A stretch of DNA of 64,000 bases from NCBI RefSeq assembly GCF_963169125.1, contig NC_084800.1:148796397-148860396 (forward strand), read 5' to 3'. A program made the position numbers and the translations under genes. Source of the DNA: Humulus lupulus (lineage: Eukaryota; Streptophyta; Magnoliopsida; Rosales; Cannabaceae). Under the pieces are notes generated by a model that worked only from the letters and a program-made list of their open reading frames with translations, was not told where the DNA came from and made no database searches. Positions 12,101 through 23,751 of the stretch are shown here, piece after piece; positions within the stretch are counted from its first letter, which is position 1; each line of letters opens with the position of its first letter.

Positions 12101-12497
12101 TGGCCCTCAATGCAGATATCTTGGGTACGTGGGGTCCATGCACCGCTCCCACAAAAACAAAAGGATCCTCGCCCTCTGGCTCAAAAGTTACCATCTTCTT
12201 CCTACAGTCAATGGTCGCCCCATATCTAACCAGCCAATCTATACCTAGAATCATATCAAAATCCTCCATTCTCAACTCAATCAAGTCTACTGAAAACTCT
12301 CTACCATCAACTAACACTGGCAGCGCTCTAATCCACCTCCTAGATACTACTAACTCTCCTGTAGGCAATATAGTCCCAAACCCTGAAGCACTATATTCAC
12401 TAGGCCTACACAGTCTATCAATCACCCTATTAGATACAAATGAATGCGTAGCACCAGAATCAATCAAAACAGTAAAGGGAGTGCCAGCACTAAAAAG
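9137..12497 (-). pseudogene. Element B pol: protease-RT-RNase H-integrase-chromodomain, disabled
   Basis: The frame follows gag directly after a stop at 12500-12498. Visible in order are protease IDSGATHSF, an RT with VLFVKKKDG and the LRSGYHQLR and [10 protein letters not shown] blocks, RNase H with [12 protein letters not shown], integrase with H/H/C/C zinc ligands (ESH, LHP, CLTC) and acidic catalytic sites in MDFVGG, VSDRDP and GQSERT, and a chromodomain-like tail ([16 protein letters not shown]) ending at 9137. Two lesions are visible. The RT site that reads FIDDIL in D and G reads FIVDIL here, replacing a metal-binding aspartate. A 5-bp deletion near 10850 in RNase H shifts the frame, so the two long ORFs 12467-10827 and 10783-9137 are separated. 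The encoded RT should be inactive even if translated. Confidence 0.93.
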
Positions 12498-13667
12498 CTA
12501 ACCTGTCACTACCGAGGGACTAGCCTCGGCCTCCGCCTGCGTCAGGGTGAACACTCGAGCTGGAGTCAAGCTGTCCACCTTTCCTGTCTCTCCCTTCTTC
12601 CCTGTCGGGCAATCTTTCCTGAGGTGTCCCACCACCCCACACACATAGCAGGCCTTAGCCCGACACTCGCCCGGATGGCGCCTCTTGCACCTCGTGCACT
12701 CTGGATAAGTCCTCCATGAATCTCCGCCTCCCTGACGGCCACCCTGAATACCCTGACCTCCCCTATCAGACCTAGGAGCGATTGGAGCATCAGGAACCTT
12801 TCTCTTCAAATCACTGGAGCCTCCACCCCTACTAGAACCAGAGTATGGAGGCACCGCCCTGCGGCCCTCCCTTCTTGCTGCACTATCCCTCCATATCCTA
12901 TTCTCCGCTTCCTCAGCGATCAGAGCCCTCTCCACAGCCTGGGCGTAGGTAGTCACACCAGGAATTGTGGTAATTCTTACATGTCGGGCTATCATAACAT
13001 TCAGCCCTCTAACAAATCTGTCCAGCCTGGTTGCATCAGTAGGCACAAGATCCGGTGCGAACTTTGCAAGTCTGTCGAATTTCAAGGCATATTCTGTAAC
13101 TGTCATACTGCCCTGAACCAGTCCCACGAACTCATTCACCTTCGCTGCCCTGATGGCAACATTATAGTACTTTTGATTAAACAAATCCTTAAACTCTTCC
13201 CAAGTCAACGCGACAACATTTCTAGTCTGTGATGCCACCTCCCACCAGATTAGGGCATCCTCTCTCAGCATATAGGTGGCACAGTCCACCCTGTCATGAC
13301 CTTCCACTCTCATAAAATCTAGAATGGTAGTGATCAAAGTCATCCACTGCTCAGCCTTTAGTGGATCAGGTCCACCCTCAAAGATCGGGGGTTGCTGTTT
13401 CCTGAACCGCTCATACAACGGTTCCACTTTATTCCCAACATCAACTGGCTGCACCACAGGTACCAACGCCGGTGGCCCAGCAGGGGCAACACTCCCAGAT
13501 GGAGCCTGCTGCAAAATCCTGATCAGTTCATCCTGGCTCTGAAGCATAGCTTGCATTTCTGCCATTAACTGTTGCTAGTTCTCAGGGACTGGCGGAGGGG
13601 TTGGGCCCTGGTCATCCTCTCTAGCCCCAGACCTGCCGGCTTGTCGTGTGGATTTCCTTGAACGCAT
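12498..13667 (-). pseudogene. Element B gag with two nonsense codons
   Basis: The ATG at 13667-13665 begins MRSRKST, matching the gag starts of G and D. A TAG about 36 codons in replaces the Trp found in D's NWQQ, so the longest open frame restarts at 13565. The capsid region ([38 protein letters not shown]) is intact. It is followed by a basic linker and a CCHC zinc knuckle (CYVCGVVGHLRKDC). The frame ends at a TAG (12500-12498) exactly where D reads Gln in VVTGQ, and pol continues in the same frame after it. It could be a readthrough stop, but D's uninterrupted frame makes a CAG-to-TAG mutation more likely. Confidence 0.9.
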
Positions 13668-14040
13668 AACTATTCAAGTCAATCTGCAATCAACGACTCG
13701 GCAATTAGGCTATGATGACAGGGTAATAATATTTCCATAATCCATCACTGAAACTCCACTCATTCACAAGCAATCAAAGTATAGCAATTTATCCAGATAT
13801 TCATCCACATGCACAACAACGCTAATAAGCATGCCTCAATATCATCATGCAATAGTCAAGGGCCAGGCCCTATCAGTATCTCATGCTCCCTATTCATCAA
13901 ACAGATATCAGCAATCATATCTCACTCAAATCACTTAAACACATAACCATGCATACACAATTACCAAACCCTGAGTTGAACTTGTCTCCCGCAGCAAAAG
14001 TACATACCCAGCCAGTCTTCAGGACACATAAACCTAGGAC

Positions 14041-14052
14041 GCTCTGATACCA
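14041..14052 (-). other. Primer-binding site of element B
   Basis: The minus strand reads TGGTATCAGAGC three bases inside the 5' LTR (14056). This is the standard complement to the 3' end of initiator methionine tRNA used by Tekay-type elements. Confidence 0.92.
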
Positions 14053-14055
14053 AGT

Positions 14056-16293
14056 TGTAACGCCCTGGATAGCCAAGACCGTTACACTGTGTGTTTGTAA
14101 AGTGCCAGACTTGCTAGTCAAGTCTATTAGTTGAAAACGTGTCTACGAAACTATAAAGGAACTAGGGTTTAAGATATTTTGGTCTCAAAAGCAACATTTT
14201 CATTAAGAAACATTGTTCACTAACACGGGATCCCAAAAATATTAGTTTAAAGGACGTTTACAAAAGTTACAAGGTTCAAGTACATAAACTAGCCATACTA
14301 AGGCAAAACGAGCAGTTAGGTAATCCCTGTCCTGACTCACTCCTCGATCATGGCGATCGAACAGCTGGCTATGTACATTTAACCTCGGAGCTCTCCACCT
14401 CAGGCTTGGTCCAGCTTGCCCTTGCCTTTACCTGCACCACGTAGCACCCGTGAGCCAAGGCCCAGCAAGAAAACACAACAACAACAAAGCTTAAGCAATT
14501 AGCAACAACTACGTATCTCACATCACATTACATAATCTCAACCATGTCACCAACCTGTATAATCAAGCATTTCAAATAATAAGCATATCAACTCACCTCA
14601 TTTACAGTTTACAAATGATAACTAGGGTTGGCGCCCTCAGGCTACCCCCTCTGTTATCCCGTTGACTTTGGCTACCAGTGGCCAATCTGTGCCCTGTGCG
14701 CTAATATCATGTACGGCACTCTTAGGCCGCTTTTACATGTCCCATGGCGTAATACCATCATTGACACGATACAATTCTCGGGAGCACTTAGTCCCATCAC
14801 AAACATACAACCGGGTGCAATTTTCTTACCTTTAGCTTTCAGATGAATTAGCTACGGGCGACACTCCTTGAGCGCGATCCGATCCTCGAGTCCTAGCTAG
14901 ACACCTAGTCACAACCATAAGGAAAGACACAATTACAACCTTAAATGAGTTTCTAAGTCAAGTTCTAGTACTCGGAACATTGAAAATCACCAAATATAGT
15001 AAAAGACTCAACCCCGAGCACCTTAGGTTAAATTTCCAAACCTAAAATCTTAAAATCCCAAAATCCCTTAAGCGCCGCGGCATAGGCAACCCATGCCGCG
15101 GCATGGCCCCCAAACAGAGCCATCCATGGCACAAAAACAGGTAAGGGCCGCGGCATTGCTTGGACCATGCCGCGGCCCGCCCTTCTTCCTCAGCATGCAA
15201 CACCCTTGAAGGGCCGCGGCTCACCAAGAACCATGCCGCGGCCCGACCCTTCGAACCCAGAAAAAACCACCATTTTCAATCCCTAAACCTCACCTTAAGC
15301 CACCCCAAAGCCCCTAACTAAAAACCAATTAATATTAACAACATTAGAATGATTAAAACAATGTAATCCAACCAGAAATCCAGCCTAAGACTCACTAAAA
15401 TCCCAATTCTAATCTCTGAAATTTCAAACCCATAGAACCCAAAACCAGCCATGAAAACTCTCAAATTCAACCATCAATCTTTGAATTAAACCTTACCTCA
15501 GCTGTAGAATCGATTCTCCAAGAGTCCCCTGACCTATCTTCAAAGTTTCAAGCCTCAATCCTACCTTAAATTCCAAAACCACAGATATTTAAAACTCAGC
15601 CATTTTCTTTAAATTCCTAACCTTAGAAATGAAAAATCAGAACTTACCTTAGCTTTATCTCAGATCTTGATCAATTCCTCAGCTAACCCTCCAGATTATT
15701 TCCTTCAATTCCCAAGAACCCAGCTCAAGTCTAGCTATTTCCTCTCAAATTCAGAAGTTCTTCCTTAGCCAAGAGAAAAGAGAGAGAGAAAGAGAGTTAG
15801 GGTCGGTTTATTATTTCCTGTCTAGTATCTTCCTAATTCTTCCAAGTATACCCTTAGTTTATTAAACTAATCCCAAAGCTCGGGGTGCCGGAAGCGTCCC
15901 CGAGGCCAAAACGGTAAAATCCCCCAATAATCCCGCCTAGACATCCTAACCTCAAATATATCTCCAATTATTTATTTTCATCACCCGATAGTCTAAACCA
16001 CTACCCGATACCTAAAATACCCCTGACTAGTCCAAAGTCAATTATAATGCCCCGTTGTGACTTCTCCTTCTATCTAGCCCTAGGATCGCCTCGAGTCGCC
16101 GGCTGCAGATTTATCCACATCATAATGTGGTTCTCGCATATATCACATATCATATTACCACATAATATAATCAATTATCATATAAGCATCATTAAACATA
16201 TAATAACTCATTAAATCACAGTTATTCCAGTAATGCCCTCCTGGCACACTAATCAAGGCTCTTAAACCTTATTAGTGAATTTGGGTCGTTACA
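14056..16293 (-). repeat. 5' LTR of element B, shared with a truncated upstream copy
   Basis: 2238 bp, same ends as the 6842-9100 LTR. On its gag side it meets the PBS. On its other side (16294 onward) it meets a purine-rich tract and the pol 3' end of another B copy. The LTR therefore serves as the 5' LTR of B and the 3' LTR of the truncated neighbour, as expected for an LTR-sharing tandem. Confidence 0.93.
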
Positions 16294-16329
16294 ACTATCC
16301 CCTCCTAATGAGAATTTCGTCCTCGAAAT

Positions 16330-17143
16330 TTACCTGAAAAACTCCGGATACTGATCCCGCATAGCTGTCTCAAGCTCCCAGGTCGCCTCCTCGACCTTAC
16401 TGTTTCTCCACAACACTTTGACTAAAGGAATCATCTTATTCCGCAACACCTTATCTTTTCGATCCAAGATCTGATCTGGTTGCTCCTCATAAGCCAAATC
16501 TGCCTGTAACTCCAGATCCTCATGCCTCAGCACATGAGTCGAATTTGAGACATACTTCCGAAGCATGGAGACATGGAACACGTCATGAACTCTAGACAAC
16601 GATGGCGGCAAAGCTAACCTGTAAGCCACCTGACCAATCCTTTCCAAGATCTCGAATGGTCCAATGAATCTAGGGCTTAGCTTGCCCTTCTTACCAAACC
16701 TCCTCACCCCTCGCAGAGGTGAAACTCGGAGAAAGACGTGGTCACCAACCTGAAACTCCACGTCCCTACGCTTAGGATTAGCGTAGCTCTTCTGCCTACT
16801 CTGAGACGCGAGCATCCTAGCCCGGATCTTCTCTACGGCCTCACTTGTCTTCTGTACTATATCTGGCCCCAAATATCTCCTCTCACCCATCTCATCCCAA
16901 TGAATGGGTGATCTGCACTTCCTCCCATATTGCATCTCATAGGGAGCCACTCCAATCGTTGACTGATAACTATTGTTGTACGAGAATTTAATCAACGGAA
17001 GGTACTTACTCCATGAACCTTCAAAATCAATCACACATGCTCTGAGCATATCCTCTAACACCTGGATCATCCTCTCAGACTGTCCATCAGTCTGAGGATG
17101 AAAGGCTGTGCTGAACTTCAACTGAGTTCCTAAAGATTTCCCG
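16330..17143 (-). pseudogene. Integrase C-terminal half of a second B copy
   Basis: This 263-residue open frame matches the end of B's pol almost residue for residue. It begins in the integrase core ([16 protein letters not shown], including the catalytic Glu), runs through the [13 protein letters not shown] region, and ends in a chromodomain tail ([16 protein letters not shown]). Its 3' flank has the same purine tract and LTR arrangement as B. At 17143 homology stops abruptly at TTTC and Tat-like RT/RNase H sequence from element A begins. The 5' half of this copy, including its LTR, gag and RT, is absent, so it is a deletion remnant. Confidence 0.92.
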
Positions 17144-18760
17144 ACATTTCAGGTTTTTGCAATACCTGCCTTAAAGGTTGGTCGGTCATGACGTTGATTG
17201 ATGTGGACTAGAAATATGGCCGGAGCTTCCTAGAAGCAAATATCAGACAGAACACCAGCTTCTCTATCAACGGGTATCGTGACTCACCTCCAAGAAGTCT
17301 CTTACTTATATAATATACTGGTTTTTTAGCACAGTCTTCATCTCAGACTACCACGGCAGTGACTGCATTTTATATTCACAGCCAAATAAAGGAACAAGGG
17401 TTCTCCAGTCGTAGGCTTAGATAACACTGGGGCTCACCCAGGTCCATTCAAATTTTTTGTTTCCACCGAGCAAGTTGGAAAATGGCAGGCACTTGTCAGT
17501 AGATTTTGAAATAAAAAAATTTAAAGCTGCCACCTTTCCTGTCATGCTTTGAACTTCCTTACGCGGCCTGGGCGAGAGCATTTCTAACAACGACCTGATT
17601 TTCTCAAGATTTTCCTCTATTCCCCTAGTGTTGACTATGATACCCAGAAATTTTCCTGATGCCACTCCGACCGTGCACTTATGAGGATTCAGCTTCATGT
17701 CATACCTCCTTAAGATTCCAAGGAATTCTTCTAGATAGGATACATGGTTATTGGCAATCTTTGACTTGACAAGCATATCATCGACATACACTTCGATACT
17801 TCTCCCGATCTGATTAGCAAACATTTTGTTGACTAAGCGTTGATATGTAGCACCAGCATTCTTCAGTCCGAAGGGCATGACTTTATAAAAATATACGTTA
17901 TTTGGGGTCATGAAACTAGTATGTTTCTGGTTCACATGATTCATCATGATCTGGTTATATCTAGAATACACATTCATGAAGGACATGAGCTCGTGACCTG
18001 CCGTGGCATCTACCAACTGATCAATCCTTAGTGGTGGAAAGAAATCCTTGGGACATGCTTTGTTCAGGTCAGAGAAGTCGATGCAGGTCCTCCATTTCCC
18101 ATTTGGCTTTCAGACCAGCATGAAATTGGCGACCAGGTCGAGTCTTTTGCTTCACGAATAAACCCGTACTTTAATAGTCGAGCTACTTCTTCCTTAAGAG
18201 CTTCAGCTCGGACTGTTCCCAAGCGTCTCTGTTTTTGGAATTTTGCAGGCACGTTCTTGTCCAAATTTAAAGTGTGTATGATTACACTCGGCTTATTCCC
18301 ACCTTGTCTTCATGTGAGCAGGCAAAAATGTCCAGATTCTCTTGTAAGAAATATAGTAGCTCTTTCTTCCTTTTATCATTAAGATTCCTCCTAATCTTTA
18401 TGACTCTTCAAGCTTCATTGGGATCAAGGCTTACCTCTTCGAGCTCCTCTATAGCCTGGAGTTCTGACCTTTCTTCGCCTATCCATGGGTCAATGTCATC
18501 GTGTTGGGCATCGTTACTGTCCTCCTCGCCTCCGTCATTTATAATCATAGCTTGCTGCCTGGGTTATGATTTTCCCTTCATAGAAATGCTATAGCATTCT
18601 CTGGCAGTGAGCTTATCACCTCTGACGATGCATATTCCCGCAGCTGAGGGGAATTTTATTGCTAGGTGACAGATAGAGGTTATGGCTTCAAACGCCATCA
18701 ACGCTGGTCGGCCCAAAATCACATTGCATGTAGCTGGATAGTCGATTACCACGAGCTCAA
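17144..18760 (-). pseudogene. Element A pol: protease end, RT, start of RNase H
   Basis: The segment is read in several frames. It opens with a protease C-terminal stretch (VILGRPALMAF near 18715). An RT N-terminal piece follows (18264-18064), then a longer RT frame (18016-17417) with FMNVYSRYNQI, MPFGLKNAGATYQR and the intact active site YVDDMLVKSK. The sequence continues past 17417 into an RNase H beginning (FCLLIASRKL and VLQKPEMSG on the minus strand) and is cut at 17143. The catalytic YVDD is preserved but stops near 18270, 18050 and 17415 rule out a working protein. The style matches Tat-like gypsy elements and differs from the chromoviruses B, D and G. Confidence 0.87.
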
Positions 18761-18776
18761 GTAGCTTGGAGACAAT

Positions 18777-21503
18777 TCATGAACCTTCTCCCAATGTTAC
18801 CATTAATTCTATCGTCCCGATGGTTACTGAGCCTTCACCAGAAAACTCGTACAGACTCATTGAGGTCGCCTTCAATTCTGCTACAGACAACCACATCTTT
18901 TCCAAGGTGGACCTAAAAAGTAGATTCACAGAACTCCTGTTATCTACTAGTGTCCTCCGGACCCTTCGGTCGGCGAGATGAACGGTTATGACCAAGGGAT
19001 CATTATGTGGGAATTGGTCGTGGCTAGCCTCTTCTATAAAAATGATTGGTTGTTTTTCCAATCGTTGTTGTTTCGATAACCGTTGTTCCGCGATGAACTC
19101 CACTCTGTTATGGGATTTCAGTTTGTTAATGTACCTCTTCTGGGCCCCTTTGCTCGTGTCTTCCAGATGAGGTCCTCCCAAAATGGTGGCTATATCTCCC
19201 CCTATTATTGGAGGAGGATCATCCTGATTCGCTTGAGCTCCGGTTTGACTTACTAGAGCTTTGGGGGCTGACAGAGGGTTTGGTCCAGTGGGTAAATTAG
19301 GGACTACCCTATTTTGGGCGTATTGGGCCAAAGGTCCCGCTCTAATGAGAGTTTCAATCTCATCCTTCAGCTGTCAATAGTCTTAAGTGTTATGACCGAT
19401 ATCATTATGAAATCGGTAGAACTTCAAAGGATCTCTCTTCGCTCTTTGGGTTTTCCACGGTTCGGGCTTCCTCCATGGAAGGCGAGAAGAATTTTCCAGG
19501 AAGATGTGCTCCCTAGTATCCGTGAGGTCAATATAAGTGGCATAAATAGGCTTGAATTTCTCCCCAGACTTATTTTTCTTTGTTCCGCTCTAGTCACCCT
19601 CACCATTTCCCTTCCTATTGTTACTCCTCCCTTGGTTATTCTGGGTAACGGTTTGAGCCGTAGCTGATATGTCTGTTACTGCTCCAATGGGCTGGACAGG
19701 GATCTAGTTGGCTCCTATGGCAGAAGTTCGTGCCTCTTCTAGGTTAATCCATCTTTGAGCTTGTGCCAAGAACTCTTCCACACTATTAACTCCTTTTCTC
19801 TTTAATTCTTGCCAGAGGTCGCCTCCAACAAGGATTCCCGTCCTCATTGCCATGAGCTTGGAGTTGTCATCGGCATCCCTAGCTCGTGCAACAACATTGG
19901 CAAATCTACTTAGATACGCCTTCAACGTTTCACCAAGTTGCTACTTTACATTGGCTAATGAATCAGCCTTAACCCGAGCTGTCTGGGAAGTCCAGAATGC
20001 TTTATTGAAGTTAGAAGAAAAATTCTTCCACGAATTTATAGAATTCCTCTTGTATTGCTTAAACCATTGCCTGGCTGGCCCGATCAGAGTTGAAGGGAAT
20101 AAAATGCACCTTCATGGTATTAAAAATCCCGAGGTGGTCTGATGGATCTCCATCTCCAACAAACTTTGACAAGTGTGGCATTTTGAAGCCTATCAGATAT
20201 GTGGCCGCCGCAATATTTGGAGCGATAGGCTCGAGCTCATGCTCTAAGTCAAAACCGTCTTTATCTTTTCCAGATAAAAGCCTCTTCATTTTCTCTTCAA
20301 TCAGAGCTAGCCTCTCGAGGGTTTTGTCTCGTCCCTAGGTTATCTGGGGGCTGTTTAACAGCTCACATCCTATCGTACACGTTTGATGGGTTATTGTCCC
20401 TCCAAGCTCGAGACTGGTTTGGTGGGGCATTCCCATTATCACGTACTATGGAAACACCTCCCTCTTGTCGAGTATAACTAACATCTTCATTTTGAGCTGG
20501 ATTCCTTCTCTGTGAATTCACTCAATCACGCAAATCAGGTTGTGAATCGTACTAAGGGCTTTGTGCCAAACTTAGCTAATTTCTCAGATTGCCCTCGGAC
20601 CTACCACTTCGACGACTTTCATTCCAGTCACTTCCATTTGCAAAGCTTACAGCTCACGGTTGAGGCCGAGGATCTAGATTTTCAACACGTGTCTGTGGGA
20701 CGTAGGTATGGGCAGGCGGAGGAGGATTTCTCCTACTGTCTCTGTAAGCTGGAATGTCCCACATAGAACGAGATGGTGTTGGATTTCTAATCGGTGATGG
20801 GGCATGCCTTATTAGTGAGGCAATCCTTGTCCCATCAGGGCGAACTAGATTAGCCCACCTCTGCTCTGCCCCATTATTTCTAGTTCTTTGCGCCTGACGA
20901 TCTGATCGTGATGTAGGAGGTTTTGCTGGAACATTTTGTCTCTGTGAGCCTATCCCAACCCCTCCTCGTGGATTGTCATGGGTATTCCTAGGTTCTTGTG
21001 AAGGAGGCACCGAACTTGGGGTTGCGGTTCTAATCGATCCACTAATATGTTGATGACCCCTATGAGGGCCACTGGGATGAGCATTCTACCGGTCTTGCCC
21101 TGTAGGCACAGAACTTGGGGTGGCTGTTCTGAATGACCGACTTGGTTTAGATCGATTATTCATGTGGGATTTATGAGACCCACTTTGCCTCTTTCCGACA
21201 TTAACGTCGGTTGCAAGAGGGGGTAACCGAGCCAAAACCTCCTTAATTTTCCTGTTTGCCTTAGCGAGATGGCGTCTTACCACCATGTTTTCCATCTCAA
21301 TGGCTTAAGTAGCCTGGATTTGGATTCGATGGTAATGACGCCGAACTCCCAGTGTTGCCGTGACCTACCGATTCTTTTCCCGGGAGTTGTTGGACTTTAG
21401 GGCCATGCTCATTCGAAACAGCAGTATGATGGGCCTCCTGCCCACCAGGATGTTCTATCTCATTGTCGTGCATTGAGTGAGTGAGCACCATGATAGATTC
21501 CAC
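18777..21503 (-). pseudogene. Element A gag region, heavily broken
   Basis: Gag begins about 50 bp inside the LTR (ATG near 21503). It survives as five or more short frames: 21503-21297, 21295-21086, 21010-20654, 20289-20059, 19925-19704 and 19331-18777. The stretch around 20289-19704 is the capsid-like part (MPHLSKFVGDGDPSDHLGIF and a later LRLANVVARARD-like helix region). The last piece contains ILGGPHLEDTSKGAQKRYI and the protease active-site area, where the expected DTGSS-type motif reads LVDNRSSVN, so the catalytic Asp-Thr-Gly is damaged. It is a fossil copy. Confidence 0.78.
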
Positions 21504-21551
21504 TAGGATTTTGATACAGCACTAATTTTCTTCTCAATGAAAGCACCAAAC

Positions 21552-22269
21552 TGATGCAGTTTTTCGCCAACAGCATATTAAGAAATAATAAGGTAGATTA
21601 GTGCTAAGTAATAAACCGTAATGAAAAATGAAATAAATTCACAAGAACACAAATCTTTTGCATGGTTTAGTGGTTAAAATCCATCTAGTCCACAAGTCTA
21701 CATTATTGTTGTTTCTCTCTCTATTTTTGCAGAGTTTTGGTATTACAGAATAATTGTCCCCTTCCCCGTCCAATATTCCCAGTATATATAAGGCAATTCC
21801 ATAGACATGTTTGGGTAACCACGTGAGTCAATCATGCATTTACATAATTATTACATTTAATACAAATAATTCTCATTTATATTGGGATATGATTTGACCA
21901 CAAAGTAAATGTTCTCCTAATATCTGGGACATTAAATATGACAGCCTGGTCATATATAAACGAATAAAAGGACCCGAGTCATTGGGGATCTACGGGTATG
22001 CAATATATTAGAATTATCATGAGCTGGATGTCTCCTCCAAGCTCATGCTTAGATAGCTATTTTAATATCTTGAGCTCGAGCTTCACGACCTTTGTATCCC
22101 TTGCTCGGGTTAGACTCAGGGCGCCTAACACCACGGGTGACCACATGAAATCCGAGATGTCCACGTGCATAACAATCAGATATCACTCCCATGCTACGTC
22201 TCTGTATATTTATTTTCCAGCTGTCCCCGAGCAAGGTGAATAAACTCGGGCTAAAATTAGGGTACGACA
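21552..22269 (-). mobile_element. 5' LTR of element A
   Basis: The block begins TGATGCAG on the plus strand and ends GGTACGACA, so its coding strand reads TGTCGTACC...CTGCATCA, 718 bp. It is followed on the gag side by GTTTGGTGCTTTCATTGAG, the same leader word found beside the C LTR. A TATA-like TTATATATAC lies near 21783-21792 on the minus strand. It shares little sequence with the C LTR at 3823-5066, so the two are not a pair. A's own 3' LTR is not in the window. Confidence 0.7.
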
Positions 22270-23318
22270 AATTAATTTCACCAAGCACACGGATTCACAT
22301 AGTTCTAAAAACGTCACTCACATTACATGGTTATATGTATCATCACCTTCAAACACAAATTCATTTAACAACACTCTAATGAAAAACTAAAAGATAAATA
22401 AAAATAAATATAAACCTAACAAAACTTAAACAAAAGCTAAACTTAAACAAACCAGGATATTTACAATGAGTAAAGCAATAAAAATCAAATCCCTTCACCC
22501 AAACTTAATCTAAACATTGTGCCCAATGTATAAATAAAAGAAAACTTCCATGTAATCAAATGCATTTCCACATTGTATTAACTCTCATCTATATCCTTCT
22601 TAGTATTTTATATGTCGAAATACATATATAAGTGGCCGACGCCCAAAATAAGCGTCATACAAGACAATTTGAAGGTTTTCATTCTGAATGCCCTCAAGCT
22701 TGGTTAGATATGAATATGATCGACAAGTTGCAACAACAACACAAGACTTTGAATGATGACCTTGGGGAGAAAACTTTGGTAGCTCATAAAGGGGTGACAT
22801 CAATTTAAAATATGGATCTGCTGTAGGTATGTATGAATGAACCATTGATGAACTAAAATTAAAGATTGCGGGTGCTTCCTCATCCTCCAAAGTCATATTT
22901 TGCTCATCTTCATTTGTGAATTCCTCATATGATCCTTCTGACTATTTTTCACTCTCCACGTGGTCGTCCATAAACATGCTTGTGAATTGATCTTCAACAA
23001 CTTCATGATCATGGATTTATTTTACTTCATTCAATACTCCTTAATCATTATCTACCAAGAAAGTATCCAACTTAGCAAAAATTTTAGTGAATATAACTTC
23101 GAGGGTCTTTTGTTCATCAACTTTAGCCATTGGTTCTCCTACAGTATTCGAATAACTCACAACCTTGATTGTTTGAGTAATTGTCCTTAAACCACTCAAT
23201 ATGCTGCACCATTAAATATAAAGTGTTCTTCAATCGCGCCAGTAATTCTTCAATTTCTGTTCATGCTCGAATGGTTGGGGTATATTATTAGGATCTTGGA
23301 ATGTTGGAGGATATTAGT
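22270..23318. other. AT-rich stretch without recognised gene
   Basis: About 1 kb between the A LTR and the Athila-like gag. A 98-codon minus-strand frame (22896-22600) and a 76-codon plus-strand frame (22960-23190) exist but show no motif I recognise. It may be the decayed interior of the Athila-like element, which would extend in this direction. Confidence 0.4.
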
Positions 23319-23322
23319 GATT

Positions 23323-23619
23323 TCAACCTTCCAATGAAGGATCCCAAGGCCAATGGTAATCAAAATATGCCATATCATTCAACAACTCCATTATATCATC
23401 ATGGAATCTTCTTAATAAAAGTTTACTAGTTCCCTCTGCTCCACAATTTACCCAACATATTGTTGCATCATTTAATCCATTGTAAAAGAACACTGTAAGA
23501 CACCTCCTTAAGAAATTGCGATGACACCCCTCCACCAAGTCACTAAATCTCCTCCAAGCTGAGTAAAATGGCTCCACATGTTGTTGGGAAAAACCCACGA
23601 TATAATCTTGATGAAGCAT
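23323..23619 (-). pseudogene. Athila-like gag fragment
   Basis: A 98-residue minus-strand frame contains GFSQQHVEPFYSAWRRFSDL, then FFYNGLND and LLNDMAYFDYHWPW. These match in order and spacing the conserved gag stretch of Athila-type gypsy elements (a Trp-Glu/Arg-Arg-Phe helix, FYNGL, and a final DMA...W). The ATG sits about 110 bp from the PBS, yet the normal N-terminal part of gag is missing, and no protease or RT follows. It is either an internally deleted non-autonomous derivative or a truncated fossil. Confidence 0.7.
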
Positions 23620-23727
23620 TTTTTTTTATTTACCTCGCAAGTCAAACACAAAAAAGAAACATAAAGTAAATAAATAAAAAAATCAAGTTAGAAAAAAAAA
23701 TCATTTATATTGATATTAATAATACAG

Positions 23728-23746
23728 TCCCCGGCAATGGTGCCAA
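23728..23746 (-). other. Primer-binding segment of the Athila-like element
   Basis: The minus strand reads TTGGCACCATTGCCGGGGA beside the LTR end at 23752. TTGGC...GCCGGGGAC is the characteristic Athila-type leader/PBS word. Its position between an LTR end and the gag fragment supports the call. Confidence 0.65.
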
Positions 23747-23751
23747 AAGCT

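Larger units (their letters stand above)
6842..16293 (-). mobile_element. Element B: Tekay-type chromovirus with both LTRs
   Basis: This element has the full order LTR (14056-16293), PBS, gag, pol with chromodomain, purine tract and LTR (6842-9100), all on the minus strand. The LTRs begin TGTAACG and end CGTTACA. By eye they differ at about 47 positions plus one 21-bp indel, roughly 2 percent, so the insertion is clearly older than D. The coding region carries two nonsense codons, a 5-bp deletion and an RT active-site substitution, so B is not autonomous. The five bases left of the insertion are ATTTC; the matching right-hand duplication cannot be found because a truncated second B copy abuts the other LTR. 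Confidence 0.93.

Noticed and set aside
12016..12719. Plus-strand frames opposite B's gag and protease
   Set aside because: Antisense shadows; the minus-strand frames have clear protease and zinc-knuckle motifs.
6841..17144. Treating A and the 5194-6841 integrase as definitely one element split by B
   Set aside because: The register fits, but the LTR beside the integrase does not match A's 5' LTR; kept as an open finding and not annotated as one element.
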